This document shows positions 25,401 to 33,311 of a stretch of DNA of 33,382 bases, piece by piece. Made by a program: the position numbers and the translations under genes. Position 1 is the stretch's first letter. Each line of letters begins with the position of its first letter. This DNA is from an uncultured Collinsella sp. (lineage in GTDB: Bacteria; Actinomycetota; Coriobacteriia; Coriobacteriales; Coriobacteriaceae): the NCBI GenBank assembly GCA_902464965.1, contig CABQLI010000016.1:1-33382 (forward strand), given 5' to 3'. The notes below the pieces were generated by a model. That model saw only the letters and a list, made by a program, of their open reading frames with translations, was not told the DNA's origin and did not search any database.

Positions 25401-26105
25401 CTATCGGGTTGCCTGGACAAGTTGTCCCAGGGTGCAGCCCTGTTGATAGATGTAGGTAAGGTATTGCGTGCATGCGCGATAGGAATCGAAGGTCGTGAGC
25501 GCCTGCTCAACGTTTGCGTATACCTTCCATGCGCCAAAGACCTTATAGTTTTCGCCGTGCTGGACGATAAACTGATGGACATCTTCGTAGGGATAGCCCA
25601 AAAAATAGCCAATTTCGTGGGGGAACTCGCATATGCACCCCGTATCGCAGTGCCTATTTCGCGCGAGTGCGCAGACGCTGCCGTCATAGGCGCTTTCTGC
25701 GGCATTGCTGCTTGCCAGCGTGATGCGCGCGGCGAGATGCACCAGGGATGCGGGCAGGTTGTGGACATCGTAACCTTCGTCGGCTAGCGCCGTCGTGGCA
25801 CGGGGGTCGGAGAGGTATCGCATGAGGTCCGCAGGGCGGTACACATAGATGAGCGCTCCGCAGGGGCGCCAGACCAAAACGCTCATATGGATTCCGAGTG
25901 GCTGGAGCTCGCGGTTGCATTGGGCTATGACGGCGAGCAGGCGAGAGCGTCGCTCTTCGATATGGGCGGCGCCGGGTTTTCCGTTTTGGTTGGCGTAAAC
26001 GCCGGGATAGGTAAAGAGCGAAGCCGGCTTGATACCTGCGAGCGTAGGGGAGCAGTTGCGCACGACAGCCGTTTGGTATGTTGGGATGTCAATGGTTCGA
26101 GTCAC
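25401..26105 (-). CDS. DUF3793 family protein
   Basis: A 234-residue protein of a family of unknown function found in gut anaerobes. Recognised segments are LGIHMSVLVWRPCGALIYVYRP, shown here in part, then CICEFPHEIGYFLGYPYEDV and FGAWKVYANVEQAL toward the C-terminus. It has several cysteines (CNREL, RPCG, CDTGCIC) that might bind metal. No signal peptide is visible. The family often sits next to flavodoxin genes, as here, so a redox role is plausible but unproven. It begins with GTG, with AAGGAG about six bases upstream. Confidence 0.82.
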   Translation of the reverse strand: MTRTIDIPTYQTAVVRNCSPTLAGIKPASLFTYPGVYANQNGKPGAAHIEERRSRLLAVIAQCNRELQPLGIHMSVLVWRPCGALIYVYRPADLMRYLSDPRATTALADEGYDVHNLPASLVHLAARITLASSNAAESAYDGSVCALARNRHCDTGCICEFPHEIGYFLGYPYEDVHQFIVQHGENYKVFGAWKVYANVEQALTTFDSYRACTQYLTYIYQQGCTLGQLVQATR

Positions 26106-26234
26106 GATGCTCCTTTCGGGTCCTCAGTTGTTAGCCTAGGAAAACTTATACACGAAAGTAAGCCATGGTCAACAAAAAAGTTTGAAGTGGGAAACTAATT
26201 GACCGAACGGACATGAATTTGGGTTAAGATGGGG

Positions 26235-26251
26235 ACACCCCATGGGGGTAT
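26235..26251 (+). promoter_or_regulatory. CsoR-like copper operator
   Basis: ACACCCCATGGGGGTAT is a pseudo-palindrome with the C-run/GGGGTAT form of CsoR operators. It lies just downstream of a TAAGAT -10-like element (26225-26230; TTGACC upstream is at a long, about 20-bp spacing) and 30 bp before the HMA gene, so a bound repressor would block transcription. No csoR gene is in the window. Confidence 0.55.
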
Positions 26252-26280
26252 CTAGATAGTGCTACTTGAAAGGGGAACGC

Positions 26281-26664
26281 ATGAGTGACTTGCTCAACCC
26301 TGCGAATCTCATCGTGCTGGCCGTCATTGCCGTCGGCATGTTTTTTGGACTGCGTCGTATTGCCGCTTCGACACACGGGAAGAGTTGCTGCAGCGATGGC
26401 GCGAGCGGCAAGAAGGCCAAAAAGGTTGTTGTGGTGGATACCGATGCGTCACACTATCCCTATAGCGATGAGCTGCTCATCGGCGGCATGAGCTGTGACG
26501 GCTGCGCTCAGAACGTAGCCAATGCCCTCAATGCGCTGGATGGCGTGTGGGCAACGGTGACGTATGCGGACCACACGGCACGCGTGCGCTCGAAGCACCC
26601 GGTTGATCGTGGTGTCCTCGAGACGGCCGTGAAAGACGCGGGCTACTACGTCATGACGCTGTAA
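26281..26664 (+). CDS. Membrane-anchored HMA-domain metal-binding protein
   Basis: A 127-residue protein in three parts. Residues 8-24 are a single membrane helix (ANLIVLAVIAVGMFFGL). A cytoplasmic Cys pair (SCC, C36-C37) in a Gly/Ser/Lys linker follows, then an HMA fold (about 62-127) with the copper motif GMSCDGC (C72, C75). This is expected to bind Cu(I), or possibly another soft metal, at the inner face of the membrane and hand it to a pump. The start at 26281 follows AAAGGGG. A CsoR-like operator upstream supports copper control. Confidence 0.88.
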   Translation: MSDLLNPANLIVLAVIAVGMFFGLRRIAASTHGKSCCSDGASGKKAKKVVVVDTDASHYPYSDELLIGGMSCDGCAQNVANALNALDGVWATVTYADHTARVRSKHPVDRGVLETAVKDAGYYVMTL

Positions 26665-26690
26665 GCGCCGCCCTGGATGCGCTCCCTTGG

Positions 26691-27116
26691 CTAGGCTCGT
26701 CCGCGCAGTTCGATGTCTTGGATGTCGTCGAAGTCGATGGCGATATCTTTGAGCTTGAGGAGTTTGAAAGCAGGGAGCGCCTCGTCGAGGATGCCGGTGC
26801 GGCTGCGATAGCCGTATGTATCGTAATAGGTGACACGAACCAAGTCGCCACGCTTGAGGCCCTCGAGCTTTTTCGAAAGTTCGAGGGCTTTTTCTTCTGT
26901 GAGTTCGCATTTTGGCTCGGCGGTGATCTCTTGTTTACGCACGAGCTCGTAGTATCCCGTGAGGGCGGCAAAGGGCATAAACTGCGCGGCACGGCCGGCA
27001 CGGACGGTGCCGTTGGCGGTGAGCTTTGGGTCGGCGGAGCGACGTCTTCCCTCGGGGTCCGCTAGGCGTTCAAAAGGTGTTGGTGGCCGCATCGGCTGTT
27101 GTTGGGACTTAGGCAC
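26691..27116 (-). CDS. YolD-like protein, partner of a Y-family polymerase
   Basis: A 141-residue protein. The conserved segment is RAAQFMPFAALTGYYELVRKQE (given in part: QFMPFAALTGYYELV), followed by a small beta barrel (GDLVRVTYYDTYGYRSRTG) ending in DIQDIEL, the pattern of the YolD family. Such proteins are encoded with UvrX/UmuC-type polymerases and are thought to assist them. Its GTG start (27116) lies inside the end of the polymerase gene (8-bp overlap) with AGGAGG upstream, so both are translated together. Confidence 0.85.
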   Translation of the reverse strand: MPKSQQQPMRPPTPFERLADPEGRRRSADPKLTANGTVRAGRAAQFMPFAALTGYYELVRKQEITAEPKCELTEEKALELSKKLEGLKRGDLVRVTYYDTYGYRSRTGILDEALPAFKLLKLKDIAIDFDDIQDIELRGRA

Positions 27117-28614
27117 GATGTCCTCCTACCTGATCGTTGCGTTCGCGCGCGGTGGCGCCAGCGGTAAAGCTTAATCCCTTGACGAGCGCGTTCTTGCCGT
27201 ACTTGCCTTTCACGGCCAGGACGGCGCGCGCTAGGTCGCGCTCGCGCTCATCCGCCTCGATATCGCTAAATAGATCGATGGTGGCAAATTCCTCGGGCAT
27301 GAGGTTGCCAAATCCCAGGTTGATGCGCTTGACCGGTCGTTTGGGATCGACAGTCTGTGCCCAGAGCTCATCGAAATATCCCATGATCTTCTTAAACGAA
27401 TTGGTGCGCTCGGGCAGCTTGCGCGAGGCGTTGGAGTGCGCAAAGAGTGCGGCATAGCCACCGCGCGGTTTGCCGCCATGCTCTCCCACAAAGATGCCAT
27501 CGATTGCCTGCGCCTCACGTACCAGACGACGCCGTTCGTCATCGCGCTGGACGGGCTTGGGCGCACGGGGTGCGAGCTCGGGGCCGGCGGTTGCGGTGGG
27601 TTCGATGCTCGACGTACTCGAGCGCAGGTGTCCGCATCCGTCCACATATTGTGCAGTGCCGCTGGCATCAAGCCTGCGGATGTCGGCGCGCTCGCTTGCA
27701 TAGCCCACAAAGAGCGAGATGCTGTCGCACACCACGTGCTTGTCGATCAAATCCAGCACGGCGGCATCGACCATCTCGCGCAAGATGGTATAGGCCTGTT
27801 CGTAGGCATAACCCTTCGAGAGCACCTGTCCTGTGGTGGTCGAAGTTGCTTGCGGGCGATAGGCTTGGATGTCGGCGATGGTTGTCGGCTCGCGCCCGAA
27901 GGCATGGTCGATGAGATATTCGGCATTGACGCCGAGCTCGTCGTAAAGCAGGTTTTCGTCGAGCGCCGCGACGCCCATCAGATCGTAGACGCCGTATTTC
28001 TCGAGGCGGGCTGCCACGCCGGGACCGATGCCCCAGATATCGGTGATGGGACGATGGGGCCAGATCTCCTTGCGAAAGGCCTCGTCGTCGAGTATGCCGA
28101 TGCGGCTGGGTACGTGCTTGGCGGTAATGTCGAGCGCTACCTTGGCCTGGAATAGGTTGGGGCCGATGCCGACCGTCGCCGTGATGCCGGTGCGCGCGAG
28201 GACCTCGTCGCGCAGCGTGCAGGCGAACCCTTCCGCATCGGTGTGATAGAGGTCCAGATAGGGCGTCACGTCGATAAAGCACTCATCGATGGAGTAGACG
28301 TGCACGTCCTGGGGGCTGACGTATTCCAGATAGATACCGTAGATTTTCGCCGACACCTCCATGTAATGCTGCATGCGCGGTACGGCCGTGATGTAGTCGA
28401 TGCCATCGGGAATTTCGAACAGACGGCAGCGATTGTGTATCCCGAGGTCCTTCATGGCCTGTGTGATGGCGAGGCAGATGGTCGTGCGTCCGCGTGATTC
28501 GTCGGCAACGACCAGGTTGGTGGTGAGTGGATCGAGCCCGCGGTCCACGCACTCGACGCTGGCATAAAACGTCTTGAGGTCGATGCAGATGTAGGTGTGC
28601 TGCTCGTGCGCCAC
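27109..28614 (-). CDS. Y-family (UvrX/DinB-like) translesion DNA polymerase
   Basis: About 501 residues. Active-site carboxylates are visible: D12 in ICIDLKTFYASVE, and D110-E111 in VYSIDECFID. Helix-hairpin-helix motifs follow (DIWGIGPGVAARLEKYG). An insert of about 60 polar residues (SSTSSIEPTA region) separates the little-finger domain from the tail. These enzymes copy damaged DNA. The GTG at 28614 has GGGAGGA in front; earlier in-frame ATGs overlap the SOS box or lack a binding site. Upstream lie a perfect-spacing promoter and LexA box, so it is DNA-damage inducible. Confidence 0.9.
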   Translation of the reverse strand: MAHEQHTYICIDLKTFYASVECVDRGLDPLTTNLVVADESRGRTTICLAITQAMKDLGIHNRCRLFEIPDGIDYITAVPRMQHYMEVSAKIYGIYLEYVSPQDVHVYSIDECFIDVTPYLDLYHTDAEGFACTLRDEVLARTGITATVGIGPNLFQAKVALDITAKHVPSRIGILDDEAFRKEIWPHRPITDIWGIGPGVAARLEKYGVYDLMGVAALDENLLYDELGVNAEYLIDHAFGREPTTIADIQAYRPQATSTTTGQVLSKGYAYEQAYTILREMVDAAVLDLIDKHVVCDSISLFVGYASERADIRRLDASGTAQYVDGCGHLRSSTSSIEPTATAGPELAPRAPKPVQRDDERRRLVREAQAIDGIFVGEHGGKPRGGYAALFAHSNASRKLPERTNSFKKIMGYFDELWAQTVDPKRPVKRINLGFGNLMPEEFATIDLFSDIEADERERDLARAVLAVKGKYGKNALVKGLSFTAGATARERNDQVGGHRA

Positions 28615-28643
28615 GCGTCCTCCCATCAAACACATGTTCTTAT

Positions 28644-28686
28644 CGAATACCTGTTCGATAATACCCGCTCGACTGGACACCGTCAA
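28644..28686 (-). promoter_or_regulatory. SOS-regulated promoter of the polymerase-YolD operon
   Basis: On the minus strand, TTGACG (28681-28686) and TATTAT (28658-28663) are 17 bp apart. Directly downstream is CGAACAGGTATTCG (28644-28657), which differs at one position from the Gram-positive LexA box CGAACRNRYGTTCG. LexA bound there would cover the transcription start. Confidence 0.82.
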
Positions 28687-28836
28687 AACCTGTCCTTTTT
28701 TGGCGGGTATGGTCGTGCGGCTGCATCGGGTTTTTAACGCAGCCCTAAAGAGCGCGAAACAGCTCGGAAAACCTCGCTTCGTAGCATGAGCCTAACGATT
28801 GATACCGCCTATACGCACGGAAGGGTTGTGGAAAAG

Positions 28837-29361
28837 ATGGTCAATTATGGGTTTGGTATGCCGACGCGCCTTGTTGCGGATGGAGACGTGGCTCGCTGGT
28901 GCGGACGATTGGTCGCTCACTACGGTGGCACCAAGGCGCTGGTCGTGTTGGGCGGTGACAAACATACGCACGATGAGCTCGTCTCGGCGGCGCTCGGCTC
29001 GCTTGATCGAGCTCTGCTCGAACGCGTGCTTTTTCGCTGCGGCTTGGTCGGGGGCGACGGGGGAGACGATTTGGTCGATGAGGCCGTAGCCCTGGCGACC
29101 GACGAAGGCGTGGACTTTGTCCTGGCGATTGGCGATGCCGATACTGCCGGCTTTGCGCGCGAGCTCGCGCGTCGCATGGCGGCGCTCGATGCCGGCGAAG
29201 ACGGCTTTGTGCCTTATGGATGCATTGTCTCGGAGGGCAAGGTGCCTGCTGTCGTGGGCACCGGCGAGGTTCCCGTTTTTGCCATTATCGCGCCCGAACT
29301 GCTGGAGGGCATCGGGTCTCCTCTGCGTGAGTTACTCGGTAGCGTCTGCGCCGCGGCCTAA
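28837..29361 (+). CDS. Half-length iron-alcohol-dehydrogenase-like protein
   Basis: About 174 residues resembling only the N-terminal nucleotide-binding half of iron-containing alcohol dehydrogenases: VNYGFGMPTRLVADGD at the start, KALVVLGGDKHTHDEL, and an AIGDADTAGFARE segment near the place of the usual GGGS loop. The all-helical half with the iron-binding histidines is missing and is not found in other frames downstream. It could be a decayed enzyme or a small NAD-binding protein. The ATG at 28837 matches the family start; an upstream ATG at 28786 has no binding site. Confidence 0.6.
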   Translation: MVNYGFGMPTRLVADGDVARWCGRLVAHYGGTKALVVLGGDKHTHDELVSAALGSLDRALLERVLFRCGLVGGDGGDDLVDEAVALATDEGVDFVLAIGDADTAGFARELARRMAALDAGEDGFVPYGCIVSEGKVPAVVGTGEVPVFAIIAPELLEGIGSPLRELLGSVCAAA

Positions 29362-29371
29362 TATTTGCCAT

Positions 29372-29435
29372 AAAAGGACGGGTTATTTTTGGTTGGTAAA
29401 GCGTTTGACCTGCCAAAATAAGCCTGTCCCTTTTT
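29372..29435 (+). terminator. Imperfect bidirectional hairpin
   Basis: Arms 29372-29392 and 29413-29435 pair with a few bulges; AAAA at one side and TTTTT at the other give a U-tail in both directions. It follows the dehydrogenase-like gene. Confidence 0.65.
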
Positions 29436-29560
29436 GATCGGTTGCCGTTTGGGGGCCGATTGGCAACGCTCGCTGATTGTAGTCTTGACCTGCGCTAGAA
29501 TAGTGGCATCTGAATGTCCGGGCGCATGGAGGCGTGCGCCCGTATGCTGAGGAGGACTCT

Positions 29561-31255
29561 ATGGCAACTGTTGCCGCACCTATCGATGCTACGTCGACTG
29601 CCGCTTGGAAGGCACTCGAGGCTCATCAGGAGAAGCTCGAGGCCGAGGGTATCGACCTCAAGGCCTGGTTCGCTGCCGATGCCGAGCGCGTGAACAAGCT
29701 GAGCTTTGACGCCGGTGACCTGCACTTCGATCTGTCGAAGAACCTGGTGACCGATGAGACCGTCAAGCTGCTGTGCGATCTTGCTCGTGAGGTGAAGCTC
29801 GAGGAGCGCCGCGACGCCATGTTCTCCGGCGAGCACATTAACACCACCGAGGACCGCGCCGTCCTGCACACCGCGCTTCGCCGCCCCGCAACCGAGAGGG
29901 GCCAGCTCATCGTCGACGGCCAGGATGTCGTCGCCGACGTGCACGAGGTCCTCGACCGCATGTATGCCTTCGCCGAGCGCGTGCGCTCCGGTGAGTGGAA
30001 GGGTGTTACCGGCAAGAAGATCGAGCACCTGGTGTCCATCGGCATCGGCGGCTCCGATCTGGGCCCGGTCATGGCTTACGAGGCTCTGCGTCCCTATGCC
30101 GACGCCGGTATCGACTGCCGCTATATCTCCAACATCGACCCCAACGACCAGGCCGAGAAGCTTAAGGGCCTGGATCCCGAGACCACGCTCGTGATCATCG
30201 TCTCCAAGACCTTCACCACGCTCGAGACCCTCACCAACGCCCGCGAGGTCAAGACCTGGATGCTCGAGCAACTCAAGGCCCAGGGCGCCATCGACGGCTC
30301 CGATGAGCAGAACGCCGAGGCCGTGGCAAAGCACTTCGTCGCCGTTTCCACCGCACTCGAGAAGGTTGAGGCCTTCGGTATCGACCCCGCCAACGCCTTC
30401 GGCTTCTGGAACTGGGTCGGCGGCCGCTACTCCGTCGATTCCGCCGTGGGCCTGTCGCTGATCGTCGTGCTCGGTCCCGAGCGCTTCCAGCAGTTCCTCG
30501 AGGGCTTCCACGCTATCGACGAGTACTTCTGCGACACGCCGCTCGAGAACAATGCCGTTGCGCTGATGGGCCTGCTCAACGTCTGGTACGTCAACTTCTT
30601 CGGTTCCAAGAGCCACGCCGTGCTGCCGTACTGCCAGTACCTGCATCGTTTCCCGGCCTACCTGCAGCAGCTCACCATGGAGTCCAACGGCAAGCATGTC
30701 CGCTGGGACGGCAGCGCCGTGACCTCCGACACCGGTGAGATCTTCTGGGGCGAGCCCGGCACCAACGGTCAGCACGCCTTCTACCAGCTGCTGCACCAGG
30801 GCACCGTGGTGGTCCCGGCCGATTTCATTGCCTTCGCCAATACCGCCAACCCTGCGACCGACAGCGGCCAGGACGTGCACGAGCTGTTCCTGGGCAACTT
30901 CCTGGCCCAGACCAAGGCGCTCGCCTTTGGTAAGACGGCCGATGAGGTGCGCGCCGAGGGCACGCCCGAGCAGATCGTCCCGGCCCGCTGCTTTGAGGGC
31001 AACCGTCCGACGACCTCGATCTTTGGCGACACGTTGACCCCGTTCGCACTCGGCGAGCTCATCGCCCTGTACGAGCACATCACGTTTGTCGAGGGCACGG
31101 TCTGGGGCATCGACTCCTACGACCAGTGGGGCGTCGAGCTGGGCAAGCAGCTTGCCAAGCAGATCACCCCGGCCTTCCACGATGACGCCGCCAAGGCCGA
31201 GCAGGACGCTTCGACCCAGGCGCTCATCGAGTTCTATCGCGCGCACCGCAAGTAG
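29561..31255 (+). CDS. pgi: Glucose-6-phosphate isomerase
   Basis: A 564-residue isomerase interconverting glucose 6-phosphate and fructose 6-phosphate in glycolysis. Typical segments include the phosphate-binding SIGIGGSDLGP, the VSKTFTTLET strand, GFWNWVGGRYS, and the C-terminal signature SYDQWGVELGKQLA. Strong codon bias indicates high expression. The start at 29561 follows GAGGAGGA. It is a core gene with its own terminator and forms the left neighbour of the putative mobile element. Confidence 0.97.
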   Translation: MATVAAPIDATSTAAWKALEAHQEKLEAEGIDLKAWFAADAERVNKLSFDAGDLHFDLSKNLVTDETVKLLCDLAREVKLEERRDAMFSGEHINTTEDRAVLHTALRRPATERGQLIVDGQDVVADVHEVLDRMYAFAERVRSGEWKGVTGKKIEHLVSIGIGGSDLGPVMAYEALRPYADAGIDCRYISNIDPNDQAEKLKGLDPETTLVIIVSKTFTTLETLTNAREVKTWMLEQLKAQGAIDGSDEQNAEAVAKHFVAVSTALEKVEAFGIDPANAFGFWNWVGGRYSVDSAVGLSLIVVLGPERFQQFLEGFHAIDEYFCDTPLENNAVALMGLLNVWYVNFFGSKSHAVLPYCQYLHRFPAYLQQLTMESNGKHVRWDGSAVTSDTGEIFWGEPGTNGQHAFYQLLHQGTVVVPADFIAFANTANPATDSGQDVHELFLGNFLAQTKALAFGKTADEVRAEGTPEQIVPARCFEGNRPTTSIFGDTLTPFALGELIALYEHITFVEGTVWGIDSYDQWGVELGKQLAKQITPAFHDDAAKAEQDASTQALIEFYRAHRK

Positions 31256-31287
31256 TCGCTGCTGTTAACGCATCGCGTCTTATAGTC

Positions 31288-31326
31288 AGGGGCCCGTATC
31301 CTATCGGATGCGGGCCCCTTTGCTTT
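31288..31326 (+). terminator. Terminator of pgi
   Basis: A 14-bp stem with one mismatch (31288-31301 with 31306-31319) and 4-nt loop, followed by a TTTGCTTT tail. Confidence 0.88.
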
Positions 31327-31396
31327 GCCGTGGTCCCGGGGCGCACGGCCTTTGTGGAATATCGCCGGGGCGCCGCGCGCTGCGAGAACCCTGTGC

Positions 31397-32701
31397 CTAG
31401 ATCTCGGCCTCCGCATGGCCTCGCTGCGCCTCGGGCAGCTCCCCGTAGAGCGGATGGTCTTCGAGCCTAAAGCGCTCGACCTGTTCGGGAGTGCGACCGC
31501 GTACAAAGAGCCACGAGCGATCAATCAGCGTCGCCATGAGCGTGCTGGGCAGCGCGTCGGCGCGGTCGGAAAACACCCGGGCACTCTCGGGATCCTGGAA
31601 CGCCAGCACCAGATGCGTGTCGCAGTTGCCCATGATGGAGCGTGCGCGTGCCTCGCCATAGAGCGCATCGAGCTGGTTGGTCGACTGCAGCAGCAGCGTT
31701 GCCCAGATGTTGCGGCTTCGGATAATCGAGAGCACGTTGTCGATCTGGGGGATCTGCAGATTTGCGAAGTCATCGAGCATAAAGCGCACGGGCACGGGCA
31801 GGCTGCCGTCGGGCTGCCTATCGGCCTCACGAATGAGGCCCATAAACGCCTGCGAAATAAAGAGGCCGGTCAGCGGATCGAGATTGCGGTCAATATCGCT
31901 CACGGTTACAAACAGGGCGCAGGGGGTGTGTCCCATGGAAGCGAAGTCCACCTGATGGCACTCACGATAGAGCTGTGCCGCACCGTCGAATCCCAGACAC
32001 ATGACCTTTTCGGCAAGGATGCCGACGATGCTCGCGTGCATGCGCTCGGCATTTTGCGTAATGGCGTAGCGCCGCCATAGCGAGAGGGCATAGCTTTGGG
32101 GGTCGGTCGTGATCAGGTCGTCAAACAATCGACCCGTGGCACCGTCCTGCAGGTGCTCGATCAGCTTGATGACCGAGCTGATCGTCTGCTCGTCGGCGGG
32201 TAGCTGTTCGGTGACGTAGGCGATAAGACACGACAGCAGGTTTGCCGCCGCATGATCCCAAAAAGGCTGGTTGTTGTCCTCGATGGGGCAGATGGCCTTT
32301 GCCACCGAGAGGATGTCCTGCTGGTTGGGCCTGCCGTCCGCCTTGCGGCGAATGTGCCTCAGGGGGTTGTAGCCGCAGCGCTCGATGCCGGGCGCAAGGG
32401 CCGGGACGGTGTTGAGGTCGGCGAAGTTGAGACATTGCACGCGGTAACCGTGGGCTGCCAGCACGGGTCCCACTTCGCGACAGAGCGTGCCTTTGGTGTC
32501 GAGCACGATGTAGCTTGCGTTCATTTGCAGCAGGTTGGGCTTGAGGACGTTTCGGGTCTTGCCGGCTCCCGAGGGGCCGATCACAAGTGCATTGTTGTTG
32601 AGTCCCGTTTGGCGGGTGTCGCAGGAAAGCGTTCGATCCTTGGCAAGGATGGTGGACGATGCGGACTCAGATGCGGCGAGACGGCTGGCGAGGTTAGACA
32701 T
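31397..32701 (-). CDS. VirD4/TraG-type conjugative coupling ATPase without membrane domain
   Basis: A 434-residue hexameric-type ATPase. Walker A is IGPSGAGKTR (about 41-50), followed by ASYIVLDTKGTL, the counterpart of the VirD4 DPKGE strand. Walker B is VRFMLDDFANL, and SRNIWATLLLQSTNQLDALYG follows it as in TraG proteins. It would pump DNA or relaxase complexes to a conjugative pore. Usual relatives are near 600 residues and begin with membrane helices; this one starts directly at the cytoplasmic domain. The start at 32701 follows GGAGGT and overlaps the end of the ClpP-like gene by 8 bp. Confidence 0.88.
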   Translation of the reverse strand: MSNLASRLAASESASSTILAKDRTLSCDTRQTGLNNNALVIGPSGAGKTRNVLKPNLLQMNASYIVLDTKGTLCREVGPVLAAHGYRVQCLNFADLNTVPALAPGIERCGYNPLRHIRRKADGRPNQQDILSVAKAICPIEDNNQPFWDHAAANLLSCLIAYVTEQLPADEQTISSVIKLIEHLQDGATGRLFDDLITTDPQSYALSLWRRYAITQNAERMHASIVGILAEKVMCLGFDGAAQLYRECHQVDFASMGHTPCALFVTVSDIDRNLDPLTGLFISQAFMGLIREADRQPDGSLPVPVRFMLDDFANLQIPQIDNVLSIIRSRNIWATLLLQSTNQLDALYGEARARSIMGNCDTHLVLAFQDPESARVFSDRADALPSTLMATLIDRSWLFVRGRTPEQVERFRLEDHPLYGELPEAQRGHAEAEI

Positions 32702-33311
32702 GGGCGACCTCCTTGGTGGTCGAGAGGATTTCGTGGGCAAAGCCGAGCTCGACGGCGCGCTCGGCCGAAAGGTAGGTGTCTTTTGCAGTGAGGGACTGGA
32801 TGCGCTTGGGCGTGAGGCCGCTGCGGTCCGAGAGGATTTGCGTGAGGGTCTTGCGGGTCTGCATGAGACGCCGGCTGGTTTCCTGCAGCGCAAGTGCCGA
32901 GCCGCCTGCCCCCTGGGGGATCAGCGGGTCGTGAATCATGAGCTCTGCATGGGGCGCCATACGGCGATCGTCGCCACCCATAAAGATCACGGCGCCCATG
33001 GACGCGGCGAATTCCAGGCAGACGGTGCGGATGGGGCACGATGCGAGGCGCATGGCGTCATAGATCGCAAGACCCGATCGCACGCTTCCGCCGGCGCTGG
33101 CGACAAATATGGTGATGGGGCGGCTGGGGTCGGTGGCATCGAGCAGGCGGATCTGCTGGCATAGGTCGTGGGCCATCGGGGTTTCGATGTTTCCCATGAC
33201 GGAGAGCTCGCGACGGGCGAGCATCTCATCGTAAATGCTGGTGAGCGTGATGCCTCGGGCGGATTCACGCATGGTGAGGGGGCTGATGATGGGGGAATGA
33301 TTGGTGTCCAT
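32694..33311 (-). CDS. ClpP-like serine protease of a conjugative element
   Basis: A 205-residue protein of the ClpP/TepA fold. The catalytic triad is intact: S104 in EFAASMGAVIF, H127 in AELMIHDPL, and D178 in TAKDTYLSAERA. FVASAGGSVRSGLAIYD matches the oxyanion and handle region. It is probably not the housekeeping ClpP, because it is encoded next to and overlapping a conjugation ATPase, and its N-terminus (MDTNHSPIISPLTMRES) differs. The substrate could be a relaxosome or pilus component. The ATG at 33311 follows AAAGGAG. Confidence 0.88.
   Translation of the reverse strand: MDTNHSPIISPLTMRESARGITLTSIYDEMLARRELSVMGNIETPMAHDLCQQIRLLDATDPSRPITIFVASAGGSVRSGLAIYDAMRLASCPIRTVCLEFAASMGAVIFMGGDDRRMAPHAELMIHDPLIPQGAGGSALALQETSRRLMQTRKTLTQILSDRSGLTPKRIQSLTAKDTYLSAERAVELGFAHEILSTTKEVAHV

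Noticed and set aside
29495..31246. 583-codon minus-strand frame antisense to pgi
   Set aside because: Same codon-bias artefact; pgi is unmistakable on the plus strand.
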